From assembly GCF_022370635.2 (NCBI RefSeq), contig NZ_CP092362.2:1178001-1242000 (forward strand): DNA of 64,000 bases, given 5' to 3'. The notes below the pieces were generated by a model. The model was not told the origin of the DNA and searched no databases. It saw nothing but the letters and a program-made list of their open reading frames with translations. Both the position numbers and the translations under genes were made by a program. This DNA comes from Mycolicibacterium crocinum (GTDB lineage: Bacteria; Actinomycetota; Actinomycetes; Mycobacteriales; Mycobacteriaceae). Positions 25,583 through 36,180 of the stretch are shown here, in pieces. Numbering within the stretch: position 1 is the stretch's first letter; the number at the start of each line of letters is the position of its first letter.

Positions 25583-26830
25583 ATGACGAATGCTTCTGCC
25601 GACTATGGCGTTCACTCCGAAGTCGGAAGGCTGCGCAAGGTTCTGGTGTGTTCACCCGGTCTGGCCCACGAACGATTGACGCCGACCAATTGCGATGACC
25701 TGCTTTTCGACGACGTGCTGTGGGTGCAGAACGCGCGCCGGGATCACTTCGACTTCATGGACAAGATGCGGGACCGCGGTGTCGCGGTGGTCGAACTGCA
25801 TAATCTGCTCACCGAGACGATGGACATCCCCGAAGCCCGGACGTGGCTGCTCGACCGGAAGATCGTCGCCAACGAGGTCGGCATGGGGCTGGTCGACGAC
25901 ACCCGGTCATTCCTGGACGAGCTGCCCACCCGACGCCTGACTGAATTCCTGATCGGCGGATTGTCCACCCGAGACCTCCCGGTCGAACTCGGCACCGGCT
26001 ATCGAGCCCTGGCGCGCGAGCACGCCGGCATCACCGAATACCTGATGCCACCGCTACCGAACACGCTCTACACCCGCGACACCACGTGCTGGATCTATTC
26101 GGGGGTAACGCTCAACCCGCTCTTCTGGCCGGCCCGGCACGACGAAACACTGTTGATGAAGGCCATCTACGAGTTCCATCCGGACTTCACCGGGTCGACG
26201 GTGTGGTGGGGCGACCCCGAAAAGTCCTGGGGGATGGCCACAATCGAGGGCGGCGACGTGCTGGTGCCGGGCAACGGCGTCGTGCTGATCGGCATGAGCG
26301 AGCGCACGTCGCGGCAGGCCATCACCCAGGTGGCGGCGACGCTGTTCGACAGCGGTGCGGCCGAGCGGATCATCGTGGCGGGTATGCCGAAGCTGCGCTC
26401 GGCCATGCATCTCGACACGGTGTTCACCTTCGCCGATCGCGACGTGGTGACGATCTACCCCGAAATCGTGGACAACATCGCAGCTTTCACGCTGCTGCCC
26501 AGCGATTCGCCGCGCGGGTTGGACGTCATCGAGGAGACCAAACCGTTCGTGGAGGTTGTCGCCAACGCCCTGGGTCTCGGCGCGTTGCGGGTGGTGGAAA
26601 CCGGCGGCACCGCGTATGACTCCGAGCGCCAGCAGTGGGACAGCGGAAACAACCTGGTGGCCGTCGAGCCGGGCGTGGTGCTTGCGTACGACCGCAACAC
26701 CCACACCAATTCGTTGCTGCGTAAGGCCGGCGTGGAAGTCATCACGATCGTCGGGGCCGAACTGGGCCGTGGACGCGGCGGCGGGCACTGCATGACCTGC
26801 CCCATCATCCGCGACCCAGTCGACTACTGA
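25583..26830 (+). CDS. arcA: arginine deiminase
   Basis: 415 aa, normal size. It hydrolyses L-arginine to citrulline and ammonia, the first step of the ADI pathway. Visible elements: [14 protein letters not shown] at the N-terminus, [10 protein letters not shown] (substrate Asp), HLDTVFTF with the catalytic His, and the C-terminal [17 protein letters not shown], whose first Cys (C403) aligns with the P. aeruginosa nucleophile C406. Ornithine carbamoyltransferase (arcB) and carbamate kinase (arcC) are not adjacent, so ATP production by the full pathway is not shown here. Confidence 0.93.
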   Translation: MTNASADYGVHSEVGRLRKVLVCSPGLAHERLTPTNCDDLLFDDVLWVQNARRDHFDFMDKMRDRGVAVVELHNLLTETMDIPEARTWLLDRKIVANEVGMGLVDDTRSFLDELPTRRLTEFLIGGLSTRDLPVELGTGYRALAREHAGITEYLMPPLPNTLYTRDTTCWIYSGVTLNPLFWPARHDETLLMKAIYEFHPDFTGSTVWWGDPEKSWGMATIEGGDVLVPGNGVVLIGMSERTSRQAITQVAATLFDSGAAERIIVAGMPKLRSAMHLDTVFTFADRDVVTIYPEIVDNIAAFTLLPSDSPRGLDVIEETKPFVEVVANALGLGALRVVETGGTAYDSERQQWDSGNNLVAVEPGVVLAYDRNTHTNSLLRKAGVEVITIVGAELGRGRGGGHCMTCPIIRDPVDY

Positions 26831-26831
26831 C

Positions 26832-27083
26832 TCAGCGGCCGCCGCCCACCGGGGGAGTGTTGCCGCTCGGCCCGTAGGCCCCGTTCTGGTCGTTGGTGTT
26901 GCCCGCGCCCCCGGCCGGGTCTTGCGGAACCGCCACGTTGCCGGACGTCTGGCACGTCGACGTGGAGGTCTGCGGAACTGTGCACTCGTCCTGCGTTGTA
27001 GCGGACGCGATCGGCGCCGCGATGAGTGCGGCGGCCGCGCCGGTGAGCAGTGCGGGTGCGATGCGACGCATGGTCAATGGCAT
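26832..27083 (-). CDS. small secreted protein, unknown function
   Basis: 83 aa with a clear signal peptide (RRIAPALLTGAAAALIAAPIASA-TTQ). The mature peptide of ~55 residues has two Cys close together (DECTVPQTSTSTCQTSG) and a Gly/Asn/Pro-rich tail ending TPPVGGGR. Similar short secreted proteins are common in mycobacteria, but I cannot name a family. It is convergent with arcA, with 1 nt between the stop codons. Confidence 0.65.
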   Translation of the reverse strand: MPLTMRRIAPALLTGAAAALIAAPIASATTQDECTVPQTSTSTCQTSGNVAVPQDPAGGAGNTNDQNGAYGPSGNTPPVGGGR

Positions 27084-27283
27084 GGATCTTCCCTACTTCC
27101 GTACTGAGGGGATGTCGCTACCCCGTGGCTAGGGGCTAGCTGTGACGCGGGTCTGCGCGATGCGGTTCGAAATCCGGTGCGTCTCTCGGCAATCAAGGCC
27201 TGTGGACCCGCCAAGCAGCAATACCCGACGGGCTGACGGGCAAACACGACGTCATATTCGGGCAATCTCTCCCGAGCAGTATC

Positions 27284-27297
27284 TAGAACACGTTCCA
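27284..27297 (+). promoter_or_regulatory. KstR-type palindrome upstream of the SDR gene
   Basis: TAGAACACGTTCCA fits the published KstR consensus TnnAACnnGTTnnA at every fixed position. It lies 44 nt before the SDR start in the otherwise gene-free 27084-27340 stretch. KstR represses sterol-degradation genes in mycobacteria. Binding here is inferred from the motif. Confidence 0.6.
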
Positions 27298-27310
27298 GTT
27301 CTCTTGCTAG

Positions 27311-29417
<2,107 letters not shown>

Positions 29418-29421
<4 letters not shown>

Positions 29422-30263
29422 GAAAACACCTCCAGCGTGCAGCATTTGACCGAACCGCCACCCTTGAGCAGTTCGGAGAGGTCGACGCCGATCGGGTGGA
29501 AGCCGGCGTGATAGAGCTGCTCGGCGAACCCGGTGGCCGGGGCGGGGTGCACGACATGCTTGCCGTCGGACACCGCGTTGAGTCCCAGCACGTAGGCGTC
29601 GGTGCTCGCCACCTCGATGGCGTCCGGGAAGAGCCTGCGCAGCTGGGTGCGGGCGTGGTCGGTGAATGCCGGCGGGTAGTAGGCGATCGTGCTGTCATCG
29701 AGCACGGTCAACGCCGTGTCAAGATGGTAGAACCGCGGATCGACGAGTTCCAGGGAGATCACCGGCATACCGGTGAGGTCGGCGATTTCGGCGTGCGCGT
29801 GCGGATGGGTGCGAAAGCCGGTGCCGGCCAAAATCATTGAACCGACGACCAGAAGGTCGCCTTGACCCTCGTTGACATGCCGGGTCGCGACGGGGTCGTG
29901 TCCCCGCTCGGCCATCCAGGCGGCATAGGCCACTGACTCACCGTGGCGCTCGGCGTGCTTGAACTGGGCGACGACCGCGGTGCCGTTGATGATCAGTCCG
30001 GCGTTGGCGGCATAGACCATGTCCGGCAGGCCCGCGACCGGCGCGACGCGGTCGACGGTGTGGCCGAGCCGAACGTAGGTGTCGCGCAGGTTTTCCCACT
30101 GGGCCAGCGCCAGCCGCGCGTCCACGGGTGTGCTGGTGTCCATCCAGGGGTTGATCGCGTACTCGACGGTGAAGTACGTCGGCGGGGTCATGGCGTAGTG
30201 GCGGAGTCGCTGGGTGCGCGGCGTCCTCGTCGACTCGGCGGCGACATCAGGGGATATCGTCAT
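29418..30263 (-). CDS. ddaH: guanidino-group hydrolase/amidinotransferase family protein (DDAH-like)
   Basis: 281 aa from ATG 30263 (MTISPDVAAES). It belongs to the guanidine-modifying enzyme superfamily with dimethylarginine dimethylaminohydrolase and arginine dihydrolase-type enzymes. The substrate region EYAINPWMD, PDMVYAANAGLIING, NEGQGDLLVVG, the catalytic His in RFYHLDTALTVLD and the C-terminal nucleophile Cys in LKGGGSVKCCTLEV are all visible. The reaction is not certain: hydrolysis of dimethylarginine, arginine or another guanidino compound is possible. Its translational coupling to rocD and the divergent Lrp regulator argue for arginine or ornithine catabolism. Closest known layout: Rv2323c-rocD. 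Confidence 0.8.
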
Positions 30264-30289
30264 GAAAATAACGATAGAAGCGGGCCCGG

Positions 30290-30337
30290 ACGCAATCAAT
30301 CGACACCTATTGCGTGTCTATGAACGATCTATTGCGT
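30290..30337. promoter_or_regulatory. three ATTGCGT half-sites between ddaH and the Lrp gene
   Basis: ACGCAAT at 30290-30296 (reverse copy) and ATTGCGT at 30309-30315 and 30331-30337. The last two sit within the longer direct repeat CTATTGCGT, 22 bp apart, close to two helix turns. Such phased half-sites in a divergent gap are typical of Lrp/AsnC binding. A weaker ATTGCGG follows at about 30348. Confidence 0.5.
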
Positions 30338-30381
30338 CAGAGCTAACATTGCGGTGATTTGTTGTGTACAGGACGGGACGG

Positions 30382-30834
30382 ATGCCGATGGACCGGTTGG
30401 ACGACACCGACGAGCGCATCCTCGCCGAACTCGCCGAGCATGCCCGGGCCACATTCGCCGAGATCGGGGAGCGGGTGAACCTGTCAGCGCCTGCGGTGAA
30501 ACGTCGCGTCGACCGGATGCTGGACACCGGCGTGATCCGCGGCTTCACCACGGTCATCGATCCCAGCGCACTGGGCTGGAACACCGAGGCCTACGTCCAG
30601 GTGTACTGCCACGGCACCATCGCGCCAGATCGGTTGCGCGAGGCCTGGATTGACATCCCAGAGATCATCAGCGCCGCCACGGTGACCGGCACCTCGGACG
30701 CCATCCTGCATGTACTGGCCCGCGACATGCGTCACCTGGAAGCGGCGCTCGAGCGCATCCGGTCCAGTGCCGATATCGAGCGCAGCGAGAGCATCGTGGT
30801 GCTGTCCAACCTGATCGACCGATCTCCCTCCTAA
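30382..30834 (+). CDS. Lrp/AsnC-family transcriptional regulator
   Basis: 150 aa if it starts at ATG 30382; ATG 30388 (MDRLDDTD) and GTG 30364 are alternatives. The N-terminal helix-turn-helix reads LDDTDERILAELAEHARATFAEIGERVNLSAPAVKRRVDRMLDTGVIRGF. The C-terminal RAM ligand domain has VYCHGTIAPDRLREAW and TSDAILHVLARDMRHLEAALERI. It is divergent from ddaH-rocD, as Rv2324 is from Rv2323c, so it probably senses an amino acid (arginine or ornithine by context) and controls that operon through the shared gap. Confidence 0.9.
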   Translation: MPMDRLDDTDERILAELAEHARATFAEIGERVNLSAPAVKRRVDRMLDTGVIRGFTTVIDPSALGWNTEAYVQVYCHGTIAPDRLREAWIDIPEIISAATVTGTSDAILHVLARDMRHLEAALERIRSSADIERSESIVVLSNLIDRSPS

Positions 30835-30893
30835 CCGGTCGGTTGGCGCAGGCTGGCGCGCAGTTCGTGGCGGCGATCGTGTAAGAACACCAC

Positions 30894-32081
30894 GTGAGCA
30901 CGAGTGAAAACGGCATCCTGATCGTCGGCGGCGGCCTGGCCGCCACCCGCACCGCCGAGCAGTTGCGCAAGTCCGAGTACACCGGCCCGGTCACCATCGT
31001 CAGCGACGAAGTGCACCTGCCCTATGACCGCCCGCCGCTGTCGAAGGACGTGCTGCACGCCGACCTGGACGATGTCGCGCTCAAGCCCGCCGAGTTCTAC
31101 ACCGAGAACAACATCACCCTGCGGCTGGGCAGCGCGGTCACCTCGCTGGACACCGCCGCCCGGACGGTGACGCTCGCCGACGGCTCGGTGCTGGGCTACG
31201 ACGAACTCGTCATCGCCACCGGTTTGGTGCCCAAGCGCATTCCGTCGTTCCCCGACCTGGAGGGCATCCGGGTCCTGCGATCCCTCGACGATGCACTGGC
31301 GTTGCGCGCCCACGCGGGATCGGCTCGGCAGGCGGTGATCATCGGCGCCGGCTTCATCGGTTGCGAGGTGGCGGCGAGCCTGCGCAAGCTCGGCGTCGAG
31401 GTGACGTTGGTCGAGCCGCAGCCCGCGCCGCTGGCGTCGGTGCTGGGGGAGCAAGTCGGAAACCTGGTCACCCGCCTGCACCGCGCCGAGGGCGTCGACG
31501 TGCGCCCCGGCATCGGGGTGGCCGAAGTGCGTGGTGAGAACGGCCACGTGAGCACCGTGGTGTTGTCCGACGGCAGTGAGCTGCCCGCCGACCTCGTGGT
31601 GGTCGGCATCGGCTCGCGCCCGGCCACCGACTGGCTGGAGGGCAGCGGCATCACCATCGACAACGGTGTGGTGTGCGACGAGGCCGGGCGCACCAGCGCA
31701 CCCAACGTGTGGGCACTCGGCGATGTCGCGTCCTGGCGTGACGCCACCGGACATCAAGCGCGCGTTGAACATTGGAGCAACGTGGCCGAGCAGGCCCGGG
31801 TCATCGTGCCGTCGATGCTGGGGCAGGACGCGCCGTCGGTGATCGTCGTGCCGTACTTCTGGAGCGACCAGTACGACGTCAAGATCCAGTGCCTCGGCGA
31901 ACCGGAGGCCACCGACACCGTGCACATCGTCGAGGACGACGGCCGCAAGTTCCTGGCCTTCTACGAACGCGACGGCGTGGTGGCCGGCGTGGTCGGCGGC
32001 GGTATGCCCGGCAAGGTCATGAAGACCCGCGGCAAGATCGCCTCCGGCGCCCCGATCTCCGACGTCCTTCCCGCGTCCTAG
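30894..32081 (+). CDS. ferredoxin reductase-type FAD/NAD(P)H oxidoreductase
   Basis: 395 aa, GTG start. Two dinucleotide-binding motifs: GILIVGGGLAATRTAEQLRK (FAD) and AVIIGAGFIGCEVAASLRKLGVEV (NADH), plus the FAD-closing APNVWALGDVAS. The C-terminal reductase domain (YFWSDQYDVKIQCLGEPEA) is typical of putidaredoxin reductase/BphA4-type enzymes that feed ferredoxin or P450 systems. It corresponds to M. tuberculosis Rv0688, which lies next to the mycofactocin genes there too. No ferredoxin gene is adjacent. A P450 gene lies at 43.4 kb, but pairing with it is only a possibility. The stop shares CTAG with the convergent VOC gene. Confidence 0.88.
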   Translation: MSTSENGILIVGGGLAATRTAEQLRKSEYTGPVTIVSDEVHLPYDRPPLSKDVLHADLDDVALKPAEFYTENNITLRLGSAVTSLDTAARTVTLADGSVLGYDELVIATGLVPKRIPSFPDLEGIRVLRSLDDALALRAHAGSARQAVIIGAGFIGCEVAASLRKLGVEVTLVEPQPAPLASVLGEQVGNLVTRLHRAEGVDVRPGIGVAEVRGENGHVSTVVLSDGSELPADLVVVGIGSRPATDWLEGSGITIDNGVVCDEAGRTSAPNVWALGDVASWRDATGHQARVEHWSNVAEQARVIVPSMLGQDAPSVIVVPYFWSDQYDVKIQCLGEPEATDTVHIVEDDGRKFLAFYERDGVVAGVVGGGMPGKVMKTRGKIASGAPISDVLPAS

Positions 32082-33301
32082 AACTCGCCGAGGTAGAACC
32101 GGCCGCCCTGGTCGTCAGTGCACTCGGCCATCAGTCCGTAGGGCTGCCGGCTGGGCGCGGCGAGAACGGTCCCACCGGCCTCGCGGACCCGGTCGACTGC
32201 TGCGTCGATGTCCGAGACTGTCCACATCGGCACAATGCTGGGCGCCTGCGAGCCGCCGGCGGCTCCGGACATCGGCTGGGTGTTCTGCACCGCCCAGCCG
32301 TCGGCGACGCGGCCGCGCTCGAACGTCCACCCGAGTACCCGGCCGTAGAACTCCCGGAACGTCGCCGCATCGCCGACCTCGTATGTCACATACGACAGCT
32401 CACCGGGACCCGCCCCGTTGAGCAGCGGTCGCCGCTGCCCCGGGTCGGGGACGTACACCGCGAACGCGGTGCCCGCGGCGTCGACGGCGTCGACGACGGT
32501 GCCCACCGCGGTTTCGCGTGTCCCGCCCATTCGGCCGCCGGCGGCACGGATCGCCGCTCCCGCCTCGGCCACGTCGTCCACCGCATAGCAGCAGAACAGC
32601 GTCGACCGGTCAGCGGGTGAGATATCAATGGCCTCAACGGTATTGGTCACGCGGCCGGTCGAGTTGCAAGCCCACCCCAGCACGTGCGAATAGAAAGCGA
32701 CCGCTCGGGCGGTATCCGGGGTCCGCACCGACACACACCCGATGTCACCGTGCCGGATGGGCTCGCGGACCGGCCCGCTGAGCATCCAGCGATGACCGAA
32801 CGGGTCGCGGACGGTAGCGTTGCGGGCGCCGTGACCTTCGTACGGTTCGCGTTGCACGTCGGCGCCACGGGCACGCGCCCGGGTCAGCGCGGCGTCGGTG
32901 TCAGCGACGTGCAGCATCAGGCTCACCGAGTTGACCCCCGGCGTGGGGGCCTGCAGTCCGAGGTCAGCGAATTCGTCGGCGAGATACAGGACACCGCCGC
33001 CCACCGCCAGCTCGGCATGGCCGATGCGGCCGTCGTCCATCACGATCGGCTCACCGATCAGTTCCGCGCCGAAGGCATCGCGGTACCAGTCGATGGCAGC
33101 GCGGGCATCGGCCACCGTCAGGTAGGGCAGGGCCGCGGGCCGGGGAGGTTCGGTGACTGTGCTGACGCTCATCACAAATCCTTTCGTCGTGTCGGAGAGG
33201 GACGCCACGGCCTCCAGTCGTGCTCGCAGCCGGGCCGCAAAGGACGGATCCGGTTGTACGGGAAGGTCTTCGGTGGTCAAGACCCGTAGCGGATCGGTCA
33301 T
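32078..33301 (-). CDS. three-module VOC (glyoxalase-fold) protein with an ECF-linked N-terminal leader
   Basis: 407 aa from ATG 33301, which overlaps the sigma-factor stop (ATGA). The first ~45 residues (LRVLTTEDLPVQPDPSFAARLRARLEAVAS) are charged, helical and unrelated to VOC. Three VOC repeats follow: PYLTVADARAAIDWYRDAFGAELIGEPIV..., CVSVRTPDTARAVAFYSHVLGW... and VTYEVGDAATFREFYGRVLGW.... Internal ATG at MSVSTVTEPP (about 33172) could give a leaderless form. VOC proteins bind metals or small molecules in bleomycin-resistance and glyoxalase families. The coupling to an ECF sigma gene suggests the leader or the whole protein modulates the sigma factor (inference). Confidence 0.8.
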   Translation of the reverse strand: MTDPLRVLTTEDLPVQPDPSFAARLRARLEAVASLSDTTKGFVMSVSTVTEPPRPAALPYLTVADARAAIDWYRDAFGAELIGEPIVMDDGRIGHAELAVGGGVLYLADEFADLGLQAPTPGVNSVSLMLHVADTDAALTRARARGADVQREPYEGHGARNATVRDPFGHRWMLSGPVREPIRHGDIGCVSVRTPDTARAVAFYSHVLGWACNSTGRVTNTVEAIDISPADRSTLFCCYAVDDVAEAGAAIRAAGGRMGGTRETAVGTVVDAVDAAGTAFAVYVPDPGQRRPLLNGAGPGELSYVTYEVGDAATFREFYGRVLGWTFERGRVADGWAVQNTQPMSGAAGGSQAPSIVPMWTVSDIDAAVDRVREAGGTVLAAPSRQPYGLMAECTDDQGGRFYLGEF

Positions 33302-33813
33302 GAGACACCTCCCTCCGGATAGAGCTTCCTGAAGGCGCGCCGGGCGCGCACAAGTAACGCTTCGGTGGCGTGCACGCTGCGTCCGATCAGCTCGGCGCAT
33401 TCGGGTACCGAGCAGTCGTCCATGTAGCGCAGCGCAAGCACGATGCGGTGCGGTTCGGGTAAGCGGGCCAGCACGCTTTCGGCGACGATGCGGTCCAGCT
33501 GCGCGTCCCACTCGTCGGCCGCCTCCGGTTCCGGCACGTCGGCGACCGGCACGGTGGACCTGGCTGTGCGGCGGCGGTAGTGGTCGGCCAGTTTGTGCCG
33601 GGCCACTCCGAGCAGCCAGGGGACGGCCAACGGCGGTGGGGTCGATCGGCGGGCGGCGTCCATTGCGGCCAGGAACGTCTCCGAGGTGAGGTCCTCGGCC
33701 GTGGCCGGATCGCCGCACCGGCGGACGAAGTAGCCGTAGACGACCGGTAGTGCGTCGTCGTAGAGCTCTAGCAGCCGGTACGGAGCATCGGGTGGTTCCG
33801 GATCCGCACTCAC
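33298..33813 (-). CDS. ECF-type RNA polymerase sigma factor
   Basis: 171 aa, GTG start at 33813. Region 2 is visible in VVYGYFVRRCGDPATAEDLTSETFLAAM and region 4 in LPEPHRIVLALRYMDDCSVPECAELIGRSVHATEALLVRARRAFRKLY; there is no region 1.1 or 3. It would direct RNA polymerase to a specific promoter set. It lies 44 nt downstream of mftR on the same strand and is translationally coupled to the VOC protein. No classical zinc anti-sigma gene is adjacent; the VOC protein may replace it. Possible cotranscription with mftR is inferred from spacing. Confidence 0.88.
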   Translation of the reverse strand: MSADPEPPDAPYRLLELYDDALPVVYGYFVRRCGDPATAEDLTSETFLAAMDAARRSTPPPLAVPWLLGVARHKLADHYRRRTARSTVPVADVPEPEAADEWDAQLDRIVAESVLARLPEPHRIVLALRYMDDCSVPECAELIGRSVHATEALLVRARRAFRKLYPEGGVS

Positions 33814-33857
33814 ACCCTTATCGTCGTCGCGCGAGGCTCAACTCCGACGCACAATTT

Positions 33858-34505
33858 TCAGCGATTTCGGCCATCCAGGTCGTCGAGCCCGTGCGCGACG
33901 ATGTCGAACGCGTCGCCGATTGCCTGCGGCAGCGATACGGTCTCGTCGGCCAGCCAGTGCTCATAGGCCGACAGCGCGACCCCGAGCATCAGCCAGGCGA
34001 CCGATTGGGGGGCCAGGTCACCGGGTTTTCCGCCGGTGCGTTCGGCCACGAAGTCCGCGACCACACCGCGCCAGCCGGCGTACATGGTCATCGAGTGTGC
34101 CTGCAGCTCGGCGGTCTGCAGGATGACCCGCATCCGCTGACGATGCCGCTCGGTCTCGGAGGAGTCAAAAGTGTTGAACGCCAACAATGCTGACCGCAAT
34201 GCCGAGCTGAGTGGTTCGTCGTTGCCGACCTGGGCGAACAGATCGCGGAAGTGCTGGAGGTGGGTGTCGAAGTCACCCCACGGGATGGCGTTCTTCGAGG
34301 GGTAGTACCGGAACAGGGTGCGGCGCGCGATGCCCGATGCCTGGGCGACGTCGTCCACGCTGACCGAGCCGAACCCGTAGTTCGCGAACAGGTCGAGTGC
34401 GACGTCGGTGATGTGGTCCTGGGTGGTGGACCGGCGCCGGCCTACGCGGGCGCTCGGAGAACCCCTGGACGAACCCGCAGCAGGACCGCCGCCACCCATC
34501 GTCAT
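33858..34505 (-). CDS. mftR: mycofactocin system transcriptional regulator
   Basis: 215 aa TetR-family protein, ATG 34505 or 34499 behind GAGGTGGG. Helix-turn-helix: [44 protein letters not shown], a hallmark of MftR. The C-terminal domain ([26 protein letters not shown]) would bind ligand. Published work on the M. smegmatis protein reports repression of the mft genes relieved by long-chain acyl-CoA. It is divergent from mftA across a 93-nt gap with palindromes that could be its operator. M. tuberculosis equivalent: Rv0691c. Confidence 0.93.
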   Translation of the reverse strand: MTMGGGGPAAGSSRGSPSARVGRRRSTTQDHITDVALDLFANYGFGSVSVDDVAQASGIARRTLFRYYPSKNAIPWGDFDTHLQHFRDLFAQVGNDEPLSSALRSALLAFNTFDSSETERHRQRMRVILQTAELQAHSMTMYAGWRGVVADFVAERTGGKPGDLAPQSVAWLMLGVALSAYEHWLADETVSLPQAIGDAFDIVAHGLDDLDGRNR

Positions 34506-34526
34506 CGACCCACCTCTTTCTTTTCG

Positions 34527-34571
34527 GCACTCGATGCCATATTCTTGCGATCTCGATCATAATTGTCGAGA
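34527..34571. promoter_or_regulatory. two CTCGA-centred palindromes in the mftR-mftA gap
   Basis: Palindrome 1: GGCA-ctcga-TGCC at 34527-34539. Palindrome 2: TCTCGA (34551-34556), 9-nt spacer, TCGAGA (34566-34571). Both lie in the 93-nt gap between the divergent mftR and mftA starts, where an MftR operator is expected. I see no obvious -35/-10 pair. Confidence 0.5.
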
Positions 34572-34598
34572 ACCTAGGCCGACGAAAGGGTGCTTTTC

Positions 34599-34694
34599 AT
34601 GGAGCCGAGCCAGGCAACCGAGACCGAAACCGAACTGGTGACCGAGACGCTGGTCGAAGAGGTCTCCATCGACGGGATGTGCGGGGTCTACTGA
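34599..34694 (+). CDS. mftA: mycofactocin precursor peptide
   Basis: 31 aa, read directly from ATG 34599 with AAAGGG 8 nt upstream. The N-terminal leader is rich in Glu and Thr ([13 protein letters not shown], then ETLVEEVS) and the C-terminus is IDGMCGVY. This matches MftA, whose terminal Val-Tyr is decarboxylated and cross-linked by MftC, then released and built into the redox cofactor mycofactocin. mftB begins 2 nt after the stop. Too short for most gene callers, but the position and C-terminus make the call secure. Confidence 0.95.
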   Translation: MEPSQATETETELVTETLVEEVSIDGMCGVY

Positions 34695-34696
34695 CC

Positions 34697-35011
34697 GTGC
34701 CCGCCCACGCTGTGGGCGATCCGGCTGTGGCCGGGTCGGCCTTCGACCCGGCACTCAGCTGGCGCCTGCATCCGCAGGTGGCTGTGCGACCGGAGCCCTT
34801 CGGCGCGCTGCTGTACCACTTCGGCACCCGGAAGCTGTCGTTCCTGAAGAACCGCACCATCCTCGCCGTCGTGAACTCGCTAGACGAACATCCCGATGCG
34901 CGCTCCGCCCTGCGGGCCGCCGGGGTCGACGAGCCCGACGAGGCGCCGTATCTGCATGCGTTGAGCACGCTGGCTACCTCGAACATGTTGACTTGCAAGG
35001 ATTCCCAATGA
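34697..35011 (+). CDS. mftB: mycofactocin peptide chaperone (RRE protein)
   Basis: 104 aa from GTG 34697, 2 nt after mftA. PqqD-like RiPP recognition element that binds the MftA leader and delivers it to MftC. AFDPALSWRLHPQVAVRPEPFGALLYHFGTRKLSFLKNRTILAVVNSL is characteristic. A longer frame starting at ATG 34679 would overlap mftA out of frame and is not used. The stop overlaps the mftC start (ATGA). Confidence 0.93.
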   Translation: MPAHAVGDPAVAGSAFDPALSWRLHPQVAVRPEPFGALLYHFGTRKLSFLKNRTILAVVNSLDEHPDARSALRAAGVDEPDEAPYLHALSTLATSNMLTCKDSQ

Positions 35012-36177
35012 CTTCGGTGGCACCGGTACCCCGGCTGATCGAGCAGTTCGAGCACGGCCTCGACGCGCCGATCTGTCTGACCTGGGAGCTGACCTACGCC
35101 TGCAACCTGGCGTGCGTGCACTGCCTTTCGTCCTCAGGCAAGCGCGACCCCCGCGAGCTGTCCACGGCGCAGTGCAAGGCGATCATCGACGAGCTCGAGC
35201 GCATGCAGGTCTTCTACGTCAACATCGGCGGCGGCGAACCCACTGTGCGCCCGGACTTTTGGGAGCTCGTCGACTACGCAACCGAGCACCATGTGGGGGT
35301 CAAGTTCTCCACCAACGGTGTGCGCATCACTCCCGAGGTCGCCGCGCGGCTGGCGGCCAGTGACTACGTCGACGTGCAGATCTCGCTGGACGGCGCGACC
35401 GCCGAGGTCAACGACGCCGTCCGCGGTCCCGGCTCGTTCGAGATGGCCACCCGCGCGCTGGAGAATCTCGCCGCGGCGGGTTTCAAAGACGCCAAGATCT
35501 CGGTGGTGGTCACCCGCCACAACGTCGACCAGCTCGATGAATTCAAAGCTCTCGCCGACCGCTACGGCGCCACCCTGCGCATCACCCGGTTGCGTCCGTC
35601 CGGGCGTGGAGCCGACGTCTGGGACGAACTGCACCCGACTCCCGAGCAGCAGGTGACCCTCTACGACTGGCTGGTCGCCAAGGGCGAGGGCGTGCTCACC
35701 GGTGACTCGTTCTTCCACCTCTCCGGCCTGGGCGCCCCGGGGGCGCTGGCCGGCCTGAACATGTGTGGTGCCGGGCGAGTGGTCTGCCTGATCGACCCGG
35801 TCGGTGACGTCTACGCCTGCCCGTTCGCCATCCACGACCGCTTCCTGGCCGGAAACATCGTGCGCGACAACGGTTTCGACAACGTGTGGAAGAACGCGCC
35901 CCTGTTCCGCGAGCTGCGCGAGCCGCAATCGGCCGGCGCGTGCGGCAGCTGCGGGCACTACGACGCCTGCCGCGGCGGCTGCATGGCCGCGAAGTTCTTC
36001 ACCGGTCTGCCGCTGGACGGCCCGGACCCAGAGTGCGTCGAGGGCTACGGGGTGCCCGCCCTGGCCACCGAGCGGGACAAGCCCCGCCCGAGCGCTGACC
36101 ACTCTCGCGGCAAGCCGATCATGCTGACCTTATCCACCCGGCCGCCGGCCAAGCCCTGCAACGAAAGTCCGATCTGA
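35008..36177 (+). CDS. mftC: mycofactocin radical SAM maturase
   Basis: 389 aa from ATG 35008, coupled to mftB. The radical-SAM motif CNLACVHC places cluster ligands at C32, C36 and C39. GGGEPTVRP (SAM binding) and VQISLDGATAEVNDAVRG are typical. The C-terminal SPASM domain holds further Cys ligands (CGAGRVVCLIDPVGDVYACPF, then CGSCGHYDACRGGC) for two auxiliary clusters. MftC oxidatively decarboxylates the C-terminal Tyr of MftA and forms the Val-Tyr carbon-carbon bond. The tail after residue ~350 is long and Pro-rich (DKPRPSADHSRGKP). Confidence 0.95.
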   Translation: MTSVAPVPRLIEQFEHGLDAPICLTWELTYACNLACVHCLSSSGKRDPRELSTAQCKAIIDELERMQVFYVNIGGGEPTVRPDFWELVDYATEHHVGVKFSTNGVRITPEVAARLAASDYVDVQISLDGATAEVNDAVRGPGSFEMATRALENLAAAGFKDAKISVVVTRHNVDQLDEFKALADRYGATLRITRLRPSGRGADVWDELHPTPEQQVTLYDWLVAKGEGVLTGDSFFHLSGLGAPGALAGLNMCGAGRVVCLIDPVGDVYACPFAIHDRFLAGNIVRDNGFDNVWKNAPLFRELREPQSAGACGSCGHYDACRGGCMAAKFFTGLPLDGPDPECVEGYGVPALATERDKPRPSADHSRGKPIMLTLSTRPPAKPCNESPI

Positions 36178-36180
36178 TTC

